Assembly (NCBI RefSeq): GCF_938029485.1
Contig: NZ_CALHGC010000221.1
Location: 1 to 13,550 of the forward strand
Length of the DNA: 13,550 nt
Origin: an uncultured Treponema sp.
GTDB lineage: Bacteria > Spirochaetota > Spirochaetia > Treponematales > Treponemataceae
Direction: 5' to 3'
Notes under the pieces: generated by a model
The model's database searches: none
What the model was told of the DNA's origin: nothing
What the model saw: the letters and a program-made list of their open reading frames with translations, nothing else
Position numbers and translations under genes: made by a program
In this document: positions 5,367 through 13,090 of the stretch, in pieces
How positions within the stretch are numbered: position 1 is the first letter of the stretch
Layout: each line of letters opens with the position of its first letter

Positions 5367-7883
5367 GTGGAAGAGATAAAAACGCCGGAAGGCGGGGTGT
5401 TAATCCCCATTCCGATTGAAACTGAAGTAAAACGTGCATATATAGACTATTCGATGTCGGTTATTGTGAGCCGCGCCCTGCCTGATGTGCGGGATGGCTT
5501 AAAGCCGGTACACCGCAGAATCCTCTATTCAATGGAAGAGAAGAGTTTGCGCTATTCGGGGCCGACGCGTAAATGCGCTAAGATTGTCGGTGATGTGCTG
5601 GGAAGCTACCATCCGCACGGCGATGCCTCCGTCTATGATGCGCTTGTCCGTTTGGGGCAGGATTTTTCCCTCCGGTATCCGGTAATCCATCCGCAAGGAA
5701 ACTTCGGTACCATCGGCGGCGACCCGCCTGCAGCCTACCGTTATACGGAAGCAAAGATGGCGCGGCTTGCGGAGTCGATGGTAGAGGATATCAAAAAAGA
5801 CACCGTTGATTTTATTCCGAACTTTGACGATTCTACACAGGAGCCGACCGTTCTTCCCGGCAAATTTCCGTTCCTCTTGGCGAATGGTTCAAGCGGTATT
5901 GCCGTCGGTATGGCAACCAATATGCCGCCGCACAACCTACGCGAAATTGCTCATGCGGTATCCGCCTATATCGACAATCCCGACATTACCATTGATGAAC
6001 TTGCCAAGTACATCAAAGGGCCGGACTTTCCGACCGGCGGCATTATCTTCGGCAAAAAAGGCATCCGGCAGGCGTTTAAAACCGGACGCGGGAAGATTTT
6101 AGTCCGCGGCAGGTTCAATATTGAAGTTGATAAAAAAGGCAAGGAAACGATTATCTTTACCGAAGTGCCTTATCAGGTAAACACCACGGCGCTCGTTGCG
6201 AAGATCGGCGAACTTGCCCGTGAAAAAGTGATAGAAGGGATTGCAGCCGTCAACGATGAAACCTCAGACCGCGCCGGCTTACGGCTGGTTATCGAGCTGA
6301 AACGGGGAGCAATCGCAAAGGTGGTGCTGAACCAGCTCTTTTCCAAGACGGCGCTGCAATCCTCCTTCGGCGTTATCAACCTTGCGTTGGTGGATGGGCG
6401 TCCGCAAACACTGACGCTCAAACAGCTGGTCGGCTACTTTGTTGCGCACCGGCAGGAGGTTGTTACCCGCCGCGTCCGCTTTGACCTGAAAAAAGCTGAG
6501 GAGCGCGCCCATATTTTACGCGCTCTTATCGTCGCCATCGACAACATCGATGAGGTGATTAAGATTATCCGCGGCTCCCGCGATACGGCAAGCGCCAAGA
6601 ACGCGCTGATGGAGCGGTTCTCGTTTGACGACATACAGGCGCAGGCAATCGTTGATATGCAGCTCAAGCGCCTCACCAGCCTCGAAATTGAAGATCTCCG
6701 CAAGGAATTGCAGGAGCTTGAACTGCTGATTGAACATTTGAAAGACCTCTTGGCGCATCCTGAAAAGATTCTTGCGCTTATTAAGCAGGAAACCGATGAG
6801 CTTGCAGAAAAATTCGGCGACGACCGCCGTACCGATATTGTCAGCGATGAGGTAGAAGAGATTAACATCGAAGACCTCATCAAAAAAGAGCAGATGGTAG
6901 TGCTGGTTTCCAACCTCGGCTACATCAAGCGGGTACCGGTTACCGCCTACAAGCGGCAGAACCGCGGCGGCAAGGGCTCCAATTCGGCAGCCTTGGTTGA
7001 AGATGACTTTATCGACCAGATTTTCACTGCTTCGACGCATGACTACATTATGTTTATCACCAATGAGGGGAAGGCGTACTGGGTTAAGGTACACGAAATC
7101 CCCGAAGCGAGCCGCACGAGCCGCGGTTCGCATATCAAGTCGCTGCTCGCCGTATCTTCCGACGAGGAAATTACCACGATTGTGTCCTTAAAAGAGTTTA
7201 GTAGCGACACATACCTACTGATGGCGACGGCGGGCGGCATCGTAAAGAAGGTACAGACCGACAGCTTCCAGAATGCCAAAACCCGCGGCATTATCGCGAT
7301 TAAGCTGGATGAAGGGGACAAGCTCGTGAGCGCCATCCTTACCACCGGTAAAGATGAGCTGATGCTGGTAACCCGGCATGGACAGGCGCTCCGCGTTTCC
7401 GAAACCGAAATACGCGATCAAGGACGCGCTTCGCATGGGGTAATCGGTATTCGGCTGTCCGGCGGGGATGAGCTGACCGGCGCGCTTCGGATTAACGGCG
7501 GCAAGCTCCTCGTGATGAGCGAGAACGGCTACGGCAAGCGGGTTGACTTTTCCGAGTTTTCTCCGCATGGGCGCGGTACCGGCGGGCAAAAGGTGTATAC
7601 TATTACCGAAAAAACCGGCGAGGTGGTCGGGCTGCTTGCGGTTGCCGACGATGACGAAATTGTCTGCATCACCGGACAGGGAAAAACCATCCGCGTGCAG
7701 GTTTCTTCTATTAATGTGATGGGACGCGCCGCACAGGGCGTTAAAATCCTCGATATCGAAAGCCCCGACCAGCTCATCGGGTTGGATGTGGTTGCACGCG
7801 AGGATGAAGAAGGCATTGCGCCGCCCGCTTCGGAAACAGCTTTCAACGGAGAACTCGATCTTGATGGCGGGGATGTGGAGTAA
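5367..7883 (+). CDS. gyrA: DNA gyrase subunit A
   Basis: Cleavage and religation subunit of gyrase, acting with GyrB. The N-terminal winged-helix/tower region carries the catalytic Tyr126 in AAYRYTEAK, and the loop HPHGDASVYD at 82-91. The coiled-coil/exit-gate region follows. The C-terminal beta-pinwheel begins with the GyrA box QNRGGKG at 531-537, which distinguishes gyrase from topoisomerase IV. Blade repeats follow (such as GYGKRV and GKTIRV), and the protein ends in an acidic tail of about 25 residues. Length 838 is normal. The start is GTG with AAGGAG eight bases upstream. Residue 87 is Ala at the position of E. coli Ser83, while Asp91 matches Asp87; this Ala is expected to lower quinolone affinity. 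The gene is preceded by a structured G-rich leader and followed by a bidirectional terminator. Confidence 0.97.
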   Translation: MEEIKTPEGGVLIPIPIETEVKRAYIDYSMSVIVSRALPDVRDGLKPVHRRILYSMEEKSLRYSGPTRKCAKIVGDVLGSYHPHGDASVYDALVRLGQDFSLRYPVIHPQGNFGTIGGDPPAAYRYTEAKMARLAESMVEDIKKDTVDFIPNFDDSTQEPTVLPGKFPFLLANGSSGIAVGMATNMPPHNLREIAHAVSAYIDNPDITIDELAKYIKGPDFPTGGIIFGKKGIRQAFKTGRGKILVRGRFNIEVDKKGKETIIFTEVPYQVNTTALVAKIGELAREKVIEGIAAVNDETSDRAGLRLVIELKRGAIAKVVLNQLFSKTALQSSFGVINLALVDGRPQTLTLKQLVGYFVAHRQEVVTRRVRFDLKKAEERAHILRALIVAIDNIDEVIKIIRGSRDTASAKNALMERFSFDDIQAQAIVDMQLKRLTSLEIEDLRKELQELELLIEHLKDLLAHPEKILALIKQETDELAEKFGDDRRTDIVSDEVEEINIEDLIKKEQMVVLVSNLGYIKRVPVTAYKRQNRGGKGSNSAALVEDDFIDQIFTASTHDYIMFITNEGKAYWVKVHEIPEASRTSRGSHIKSLLAVSSDEEITTIVSLKEFSSDTYLLMATAGGIVKKVQTDSFQNAKTRGIIAIKLDEGDKLVSAILTTGKDELMLVTRHGQALRVSETEIRDQGRASHGVIGIRLSGGDELTGALRINGGKLLVMSENGYGKRVDFSEFSPHGRGTGGQKVYTITEKTGEVVGLLAVADDDEIVCITGQGKTIRVQVSSINVMGRAAQGVKILDIESPDQLIGLDVVAREDEEGIAPPASETAFNGELDLDGGDVE

Positions 7884-7944
7884 GAAAACTTTAGTAATGC
7901 AATGATGAGTAATTAGGCTGCTACAGCTGCTGTTTTGCCAAAAT

Positions 7945-7980
7945 AAAAAACGCCGGTTAATATTTAACCGGCGTTTTTTT
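7945..7980. terminator. Bidirectional rho-independent terminator between gyrA and gdhA
   Basis: CGCCGGTTAA (7951-7960) and its exact complement (7964-7973) form a 10-bp stem with a 3-base loop. Six A precede it and seven T follow, so it can act on both strands. It sits between the convergent ends of gyrA and the glutamate dehydrogenase gene. Confidence 0.92.
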
Positions 7981-7999
7981 AATTACGGTTCGTTAGGGA

Positions 8000-9265
8000 T
8001 TAATACCAGCCTCTTACCTTCATTGCTTCATCAATTCTCTTGATGGACTTCATGTAGGTCGCTTGGCGGAAAGAAACGTTCTTTTCTTGTTTCAGCGCCC
8101 AAATCGGGTTGAAAGCATCGATCATCGCACGTTCTTCTTTCTCTTCAACTTCTTTTTCAGTCCAATAGTAGCCGTAGAGGTTCTGTACCCATTCAAAGTA
8201 AGAAACGGTAACGCCGCCCGCATTGGTCAAAATATCGGGAGTAACAAGGATACCTTTCTTGTAAAGGATATCGTCCGCTTCCAATGTGATGGGGCCGTTT
8301 GCGCCTTCGCAGATTAATTTCGCTTTAATCAGATTGGCTTCGTGCTCTTTAATTGCGTTTTCCATTGCGCAGGGGCTGATAACATCGACATTCAATGCCC
8401 AGAAGTCATCGAGAGAAATTTTCTTTGCGCCGGGGACATTGAGCAAGCTGCCGTCTTTTGTCTTTGCATCGTTCAATTCTTCAAAGGTAAAGCCGCTTTC
8501 TTTGTAGGTTGCGTAGGTACCTTCTTTCTTGTCGAATTCCGCAACTGCGACAACTTTTCCGCCCAACTTGATGATGTTCTTAACGGTGAACTTTCCGACG
8601 TTTCCGAAACCCTGAACGGCAACGGTTGCTTTCTTTAAATCCATGCCGATTGCTTTGCAAGCTTCGCGCATAACAACTGCAACGCCGAAACCGGTCGCTT
8701 CGTTTCTACCCTTAGAACCGCCGTAGGTAAGCGGCTTACCGGTAAATACGCCGATTGTCTGCTCGCCGGTGAGTTTATTGTATTCATCCTGCATCCATGC
8801 CATGATTTGGCCGTTGGTATTGACGTCCGGAGCAGGTACGTCTACTTTTTCGCCGAGGTACTTGTACAAGCCGCGTACCCAGCCGCGTGAGAGCTGCTCC
8901 AGCTCGCGCTGAGACAGTTCGGAAGGATCAACGGTGATGCCTCCCTTGCCGCCGCCGTAGGGAATACCGGTTACTTGGCACTTAATACTCATCCAGATGG
9001 AAAGAGCTTTAACTTCATCCGCATTAACATTCTGGTGGAAGCGGATACCGCCTTTGTAGGGTCCGACCGCATCGTTATGCGCAGATCTATATCCCTTAAA
9101 TACCTTAATAGTGCCGTTATCCATCTTTACCGGAATGGAAATTTCGATCATCCGCTGCGGTTCCTTCAATAATTCATATACCGCGGGATCCGTACCCAAA
9201 GCATCGCATGCTTTTTTTACTTGCGCTTGCGCATTCGCCAATGGGTTTAAGGTTTCTTTGCTCAT
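8000..9265 (-). CDS. gdhA: Glutamate dehydrogenase (probably NAD-dependent)
   Basis: Oxidatively deaminates glutamate to 2-oxoglutarate and ammonium in the cytoplasm, an important step for an amino-acid fermenter. The 421-residue length fits the hexameric family. Substrate-binding PYKGGIRF has Lys71. GGGKGGI has the catalytic Lys107, and PAPDVNT has Asp147. The Rossmann motif GFGNVG is at 219-224, followed by an acidic residue at the end of the second strand (AEFD), which favours NAD over NADP. NAGGVTVSYFEWVQN near the C-terminus is characteristic. The ATG at 9265 is preferred because GGAGGAG lies four bases before it; an upstream in-frame TTG overlaps that same sequence and is unlikely. A near-consensus promoter lies about 100 bases upstream, and a shared terminator follows. 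It appears monocistronic and well expressed. Confidence 0.95.
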   Translation of the reverse strand: MSKETLNPLANAQAQVKKACDALGTDPAVYELLKEPQRMIEISIPVKMDNGTIKVFKGYRSAHNDAVGPYKGGIRFHQNVNADEVKALSIWMSIKCQVTGIPYGGGKGGITVDPSELSQRELEQLSRGWVRGLYKYLGEKVDVPAPDVNTNGQIMAWMQDEYNKLTGEQTIGVFTGKPLTYGGSKGRNEATGFGVAVVMREACKAIGMDLKKATVAVQGFGNVGKFTVKNIIKLGGKVVAVAEFDKKEGTYATYKESGFTFEELNDAKTKDGSLLNVPGAKKISLDDFWALNVDVISPCAMENAIKEHEANLIKAKLICEGANGPITLEADDILYKKGILVTPDILTNAGGVTVSYFEWVQNLYGYYWTEKEVEEKEERAMIDAFNPIWALKQEKNVSFRQATYMKSIKRIDEAMKVRGWY

Positions 9266-9365
9266 AAAACTCCTCCTCAACAAGTTTCAGCAAACAATCA
9301 TATTATGGTAAAATGCAGCTGAAAACTTCAGCAGTACCCATCTTACCTCACTTATATTATCTATA

Positions 9366-9394
9366 AGTATAGAGCCGAAATTGCTAACAGTCAA
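9366..9394 (-). promoter_or_regulatory. Promoter of gdhA
   Basis: On the minus strand, TTGACT (9389-9394), exactly 17 bases, and TATACT (9366-9371): 5/6 matches at both hexamers. The resulting leader of roughly 95 bases contains a loose dyad (CTGAAG/CTTCAG near 9318-9332). The only gene this promoter points towards is gdhA. Confidence 0.7.
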
Positions 9395-9445
9395 GCAAAA
9401 GTATTGACACTGCTAAAAAATCTACGAAACGTTATTCAAATTTCG

Positions 9446-9805
9446 TTAAAGGAGAAAGAAAATTGATGCGAGGGCGGCACAAAGTAAAAGAACTAACCCG
9501 TATACCCATAAAGGCAACGGATCTGCATCAGTGCGCGTATTACCTTCATGTCTCGCGTACCGCATAATACTGAATTTCTTTTTTTTCGGTTTTTTTGTAT
9601 TGCCTTTTTTATTCTTTTGAACATCCGGAGTAAATGCGTAGCCGCACGAGGGACATCCGTCTTTAAACTCTTTATGTGTTCCGGTAAATCCGCAAGCAGG
9701 GCACCGCACAGAGGCAAAAAAGCGACCGCAATGAGGACAAAACACAGCCTCACGGCGGACTTCCGCATTACAATTTTCACAAAAAAACTTAGGTTGTTTA
9801 TTCAT
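9446..9805 (-). CDS. Zinc-ribbon protein with C-terminal membrane anchor
   Basis: A 119-residue protein with two zinc ribbons in tandem. The first uses Cys9/Cys12 and Cys23/Cys26 (CENC, CPHCG). The second uses Cys35/Cys38 and Cys51/Cys54 (CPACG, CPSCG). A lysine-rich linker (about 65-80, many KK) leads to a C-terminal membrane segment at 97-119, so the ribbons probably face the cytoplasm by the positive-inside rule. The ATG at 9805 is chosen because the first cysteine follows closely and the longer frame overlaps the upstream gene. There is no strong Shine-Dalgarno; the gene begins four bases after the stop of the FmdB gene, so coupling is likely. The molecular role is unknown. Confidence 0.8.
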   Translation of the reverse strand: MNKQPKFFCENCNAEVRREAVFCPHCGRFFASVRCPACGFTGTHKEFKDGCPSCGYAFTPDVQKNKKGNTKKPKKKKFSIMRYARHEGNTRTDADPLPLWVYGLVLLLCAALASIFFLL

Positions 9806-9809
9806 ATAA

Positions 9810-10112
9810 TTAGCTTGAACAAGAACACCCGCCCGAACAGCAGCTGCCACTGCATGAATGAGTAGATTTATCGTTTTTTTGTGAAGGAGTTGCTTGCACA
9901 TCGGTTTTTTCAGTATGTGCAGACGCAGTTGTTTTTTGCGTATCGGTCTGATAAAACCCTTTGCCGGTAAAGTTTAATCCAAATCCTGCAGAAAATACTT
10001 GATGAGCGGATTGTCCGCATCGAGGACACACGATCACGGGATTATCAGCCATTTTATATTGAACCTCAAAAGCAGTCCCGCAAGAATCGCACATATAGTC
10101 ATACGTAGGCAT
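9810..10112 (-). CDS. FmdB family zinc-ribbon regulatory protein
   Basis: A 100-residue protein beginning MPTYDYMCDSCG, the hallmark of the FmdB/CxxC_CxxC_SSSS family. The zinc site uses Cys8/Cys11 and Cys29/Cys32. The body is followed by a low-complexity Thr/Lys/Gln linker and a tail packed with cysteine and serine (CSGSCCSGGCSCSS), also typical of the family. FmdB was named from a regulator near formamidase genes; most members have no proven function, and no amidase gene is near. The ATG at 10112 is preceded by GAGGTG three bases upstream and places the family N-terminus exactly. An upstream TTG in frame overlaps a -35-like TTGACG and is unlikely. It is probably co-transcribed with the zinc-ribbon gene that follows. 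Confidence 0.88.
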   Translation of the reverse strand: MPTYDYMCDSCGTAFEVQYKMADNPVIVCPRCGQSAHQVFSAGFGLNFTGKGFYQTDTQKTTASAHTEKTDVQATPSQKNDKSTHSCSGSCCSGGCSCSS

Positions 10113-10136
10113 AAACACCTCATAATTGCAAAAATA

Positions 10137-10157
10137 TATCAAAGAGACTTCCGTCAA
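10137..10157 (-). promoter_or_regulatory. Weak candidate promoter for the zinc-ribbon pair
   Basis: On the minus strand TTGACG (10152-10157) is followed by TATATT or TATTTT at spacers of 13 or 15 bases, shorter than ideal. It lies 25-45 bases before the FmdB start. Confidence 0.25.
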
Positions 10158-10179
10158 CGCAAATTACATCTAAGGAAAT

Positions 10180-10205
10180 CCTCTAAAAACTGAAATTTTT
10201 AGAGG
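10180..10205. repeat. Dispersed palindromic repeat copy
   Basis: CCTCTAAAAA and TTTTTAGAGG form a 10-bp stem with loop CTGAAA, flanked on the right by CTCCCTA as in the copy at 2127-2151. It begins four bases after the stop codon of the lipoprotein gene, between it and the FmdB gene. It could help end transcription, but lacks a clean U-tract. Confidence 0.6.
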
Positions 10206-10209
10206 CTCC

Positions 10210-11070
10210 CTATAAGCTTTTAAAAATGATATGTTCCAGCATTTTAATCAGCTCTATTTCTGTAATATCGGCATTTTCTACAAAAACAGAAGCGTCCTGA
10301 ACGGAAAAATCTCCGTCCATGACACGGCTAAGCAGCAATCGAACTACAAGAGCTGTGCGAGTATCTGTTGCTTCCAATACCGCGAAACAACGATATATTG
10401 AATCCGAATTTTTTTTCAGATAGAGTTCTATCGACCGTATCGGCAGTTCGATACCGTCTAAGCCTAATAGAGCGGCTGCAACGCGATTTCCTGAACGGGT
10501 ATATAAACCGATTGTATCCGTGCGGCCTGCTTCTCCTAAGACTTGGAACCGAGGCGGAAATACCGGCTGGTGAGGTTCGGCTATCCGCTGCAAAAAGGCT
10601 GCCGTGTTCCGTTGAGTGCCGCCGAACAGTGCAAAGGCGTTTTTTTCCTGCAACACTACATCCGCAACCGAGGAATTATAATAGGTATGATTATTCAGCG
10701 CTACAGCACGGTGTTTTTCCCAGCCGTCTTTTTTAGAAAACAGCAGATATCCTAAGCTGACGGGATAAGAACCGCTCGAAACAACGGTTATCGACGGTGT
10801 TTCCTCGTAGTTGACGCCGATATACAGCGCCGATGTCCTATTAAGATACTGTAGAACCGTTTGCTCCGATACAAAATGAGTAAGTATAGTCAGCAATAAG
10901 GACTCGTTTCCCGATACGGGGGAGAATATATATGCATCAGCCTCCGTTCCGATGATGCCGAAAGCTCTTGCATCATGTTGAGTAGAGCGTGACATACAAC
11001 TGCTGATAAAAATAATTACCGCAATACTGAAACCTATTTCCATTATTCTGGACAAACAAAGTTTTTGCAC
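10210..11070 (-). CDS. Putative lipoprotein, unknown function
   Basis: A 286-residue protein with a type II signal peptide: a short basic start, hydrophobic core MEIGFSIAVIIFISS, then Cys, giving a loose spirochaete-type lipobox (FISSC) about 25 residues in. After export it would be lipid-anchored at the inner or outer membrane. The mature part is mixed alpha/beta with no motif I recognise; the C-terminus (ADITEIELIKMLEHIIF) looks helical. The start is GTG at 11070, because AGGAG lies seven bases upstream. The frame stays open to a TTG at 11148, but that codon is the -35 box of a near-perfect promoter, so the longer reading is rejected. An ATG at residue 10 would also keep the lipobox. It is divergent from the exported-protein gene on the plus strand. 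Confidence 0.75.
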   Translation of the reverse strand: MQKLCLSRIMEIGFSIAVIIFISSCMSRSTQHDARAFGIIGTEADAYIFSPVSGNESLLLTILTHFVSEQTVLQYLNRTSALYIGVNYEETPSITVVSSGSYPVSLGYLLFSKKDGWEKHRAVALNNHTYYNSSVADVVLQEKNAFALFGGTQRNTAAFLQRIAEPHQPVFPPRFQVLGEAGRTDTIGLYTRSGNRVAAALLGLDGIELPIRSIELYLKKNSDSIYRCFAVLEATDTRTALVVRLLLSRVMDGDFSVQDASVFVENADITEIELIKMLEHIIFKSL

Positions 11071-11119
11071 GTAATTTCTCCTGATCAAAATCCGCCTTCC
11101 GGTGCGGCTGGGCTTCGAT

Positions 11120-11148
11120 ACTATATACGGCGAATAGTATACTGTCAA
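11120..11148 (-). promoter_or_regulatory. Strong promoter of the lipoprotein gene
   Basis: On the minus strand, TTGACA (11143-11148, perfect), exactly 17 bases, and TATAGT (11120-11125, 5/6). Transcription would start near 11113, leaving a leader of about 40 bases to the GTG with its AGGAG. Confidence 0.75.
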
Positions 11149-11213
11149 ACAGATATGAGGGTATATACAAAAAATCCGATATAATCGATCCGGATATTAA
11201 AACAACATTACAC

Positions 11214-11242
11214 TTGTATGTTTACTCTTTTGCCGATATAAT
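11214..11242 (+). promoter_or_regulatory. Candidate promoter of the exported-protein/phosphoesterase operon
   Basis: TTGTAT (11214-11219), 17 bases, and a perfect TATAAT (11237-11242). A second TATAAT at 11180-11185 lacks a good -35. The predicted start near 11249 implies that an in-frame TTG at 11214 is not the translation start. Confidence 0.5.
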
Positions 11243-11249
11243 ATCGTCC

Positions 11250-12197
11250 ATGTTGAGCCGAATGTCAAAATTTCAACGGTATCGAATCAATCCCTTACAT
11301 TGCAAGATAATCAACATACTTCGGCACGGAGCAGCGGTTCGCTCTTATAAGACGATTGCAGTTGACTCTAAAACCTTATATTGCGGTTTAGCCTCTAAAT
11401 TTAAGGAAACTTTCCAAGAACTGAAGTTTTTTGACAGCCTCTTTGTACGGATTAAACGTTTTTCTCGGATAGCACCTATCTGTCTTGTTCTATTATTGCT
11501 TTTTCATAATGCTCAATCTCTTTATGGAAGCGGAAAGTCATGCGACAAAAAATTTGATATTAGCGCTGCTTCTTCTTTCAATATTCAAAAAGGACTCGAA
11601 CCGAATATTTTTTATTTTGATATACTGGGACAGTATTTCTCCCGTTTTGCAAAAATTACGGGAGGAATGCAATTCACTTCTGCAAATACCGATGTCCTAC
11701 TCAAAACAATGTTTACACCGCTCAATACCTTGCGCCATACAATCGGACTGGGGCCGACATATCACTTCAGCCATCTATATAATATCGGTTTCATCCATGA
11801 TATCTTAGCTTCTTTTGAGTATACACTGGTAATACCTCATACCTTTATTTTTTTTACCCAAACGGGCTATATGCATCAATGGATAATCATTCCGGTGCCG
11901 CGCGGACGGACGATCGTTATCGCTCAACCGTCGATAACAATGACGTTTCATTTTACCGGTATTATCAAAAAAGAATGGTACCTCGGCGGAGGGATAAGCT
12001 CGTATGAAGTATTCCGCTATCCGGTTTTTGCCAACCCATCGCTTGGTGTTGATCTATATTATAGATCGGATGGACAACACTTCCCTAAAGGTTTTTATCT
12101 CGGCTTGGAAGGAATACTACGATATTCCGATCTATTTACTTTTTCGGGATATCCGGAAAATTTTATCATAAAATCTGTGATTGGAATGAAATTATAA
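11250..12197 (+). CDS. Putative exported, outer-membrane barrel-like protein (start uncertain)
   Basis: The convincing part begins with a signal peptide: VRIKRFSRIAP, a hydrophobic core ICLVLLLLF, and a likely cut near NAQSLYG. About 225 mature residues follow, rich in aromatic/polar alternation, Gly and Tyr, with strand-like segments (such as SITMTFHFTG and GFYLGLEGILRY) and the ending IIKSVIGMKL. This suggests a small beta-barrel or beta-sandwich surface protein; no family is recognised. The listed ATG at 11250 is only the first ATG after the promoter. It leaves about 65 residues before the signal peptide, has no Shine-Dalgarno, and covers a stretch resembling the dispersed repeat. No ATG, GTG or TTG lies in frame nearer the signal peptide, so an unusual start codon (CTG 11421 or ATT 11451) is possible. 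It overlaps the next gene by one base. Confidence 0.6.
   Translation: MLSRMSKFQRYRINPLHCKIINILRHGAAVRSYKTIAVDSKTLYCGLASKFKETFQELKFFDSLFVRIKRFSRIAPICLVLLLLFHNAQSLYGSGKSCDKKFDISAASSFNIQKGLEPNIFYFDILGQYFSRFAKITGGMQFTSANTDVLLKTMFTPLNTLRHTIGLGPTYHFSHLYNIGFIHDILASFEYTLVIPHTFIFFTQTGYMHQWIIIPVPRGRTIVIAQPSITMTFHFTGIIKKEWYLGGGISSYEVFRYPVFANPSLGVDLYYRSDGQHFPKGFYLGLEGILRYSDLFTFSGYPENFIIKSVIGMKL
11403..11441. repeat. Possible decayed copy of the dispersed repeat inside the exported-protein frame
   Basis: AAGGAAA, then AACTGAAGTTTTTT, then CCTC follow the order of AAGGAAA, AACTGAAATTTTT and CTCCC at 10173-10210, with several substitutions. Just upstream, CTAAAACC and GGTTTAG (about 11372-11393) form a bulged stem. 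Both suggest that this stretch is untranslated leader. Confidence 0.3.
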
Positions 12198-13090
12198 TGC
12201 GAAATAGATATCTTTTTTTATGCTTGCTGTTTTTCAGCTGTATAAGCTGCAACTTAGGTATTCATCAATCATTTTGGAGACCACATCCTGTAGATTCACG
12301 GTCAACAGAAGTAACGCCATTGAGCAATGCCGAATGTCCGTTTATCGGCAGTTCGATGCCCTTAAAATATGATTGTCTTATACTTACGGATATTCATTTT
12401 GGAAAAAAAACAGGTCCTGCATGGGACAAAGTTTTTTTTACTTCATTAAAAAAGTATAGAGAAAACCACAAAACAATACCGATGTTATTTTGTATCATAC
12501 TCGGAGATACGTCCGATCACGGGTTTGCGGTTGAATACGAGACCGCAAAAACTTTCCAGCAGCGTATTGCCAATGAAAATCGATTACCGTCTCCGTGGGG
12601 CATCCCGATGCCGGTGTATCATGTCGTCGGTAACCATGATGTCTATAATTCCGGTTGGAAATTATGGCAGCAATCTTGCTATCCGCATAAAAGCTCTTAC
12701 TATTTTGAAACAAACCGGTTAGGATGGTATTTTGTCGATACTGCAAGCGGAACATTAGGTAGACCGCAGTTTTATGATTTAAAAGCGAAATTGCAGAGTT
12801 CATCAAAACCTAAATTCATTTTTACTCATTATCCGTTATACGGCGATGGTATTGTGTATTTCAGCCTTTCCAACCCACGTGAGCGAGCCGAACTCCTTTC
12901 CCTTTTTGCACGAACAAATCTCAAGCTGTATTGTTCGGGACACTACCATTACGGAACTTCTTCCGATTACGATACCTTCAAAGAGCGCTCGCTCAAAGAC
13001 TTCGGATGGGCGGGTAAGTATCATATTCTACATGTTGATGAATCGGGTGATGAACCGACTTTTAGTATAGAAACGATTTCATTACGGTAA
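12197..13090 (+). CDS. Calcineurin-like metallophosphoesterase lipoprotein
   Basis: A 297-residue exported phosphoesterase. The N-terminus is a lipoprotein signal (LFLCLLFFSCISC; the lipidated residue is Cys15 or Cys18). The five metallophosphoesterase blocks are complete and in order: DIH (Asp65, His67), GDTSDH (Asp104, with Asp107/His108), GNHD (Asn146, His147), THYP (His211) and GHYH (His249, His251). These bind two metal ions and activate water for attack on phosphate esters. The substrate cannot be read; the spacing fits the broad Icc/purple-phosphatase-like group. Lipidation places the enzyme outside the cytoplasm, which argues for scavenging extracellular or periplasmic phosphoesters. 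The ATG overlaps the previous stop codon by one base (TAATG), so translation is coupled to the exported barrel-like protein and the two may work together. Confidence 0.88.
   Translation: MRNRYLFLCLLFFSCISCNLGIHQSFWRPHPVDSRSTEVTPLSNAECPFIGSSMPLKYDCLILTDIHFGKKTGPAWDKVFFTSLKKYRENHKTIPMLFCIILGDTSDHGFAVEYETAKTFQQRIANENRLPSPWGIPMPVYHVVGNHDVYNSGWKLWQQSCYPHKSSYYFETNRLGWYFVDTASGTLGRPQFYDLKAKLQSSSKPKFIFTHYPLYGDGIVYFSLSNPRERAELLSLFARTNLKLYCSGHYHYGTSSDYDTFKERSLKDFGWAGKYHILHVDESGDEPTFSIETISLR

Noticed and set aside
6516..7133. 205-codon minus-strand frame inside gyrA
   Set aside because: It is antisense to gyrA, with no start signal or domain features.
9448..9565. Plus-strand AAGGAG followed by TTGATG and a 33-codon frame
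   Set aside because: It lies antisense to the C-terminus of the zinc-ribbon protein; the AAGGAG is the complement of Leu codons at its end. No promoter with good spacing precedes it (a TTGACA at 9404 lacks a -10).
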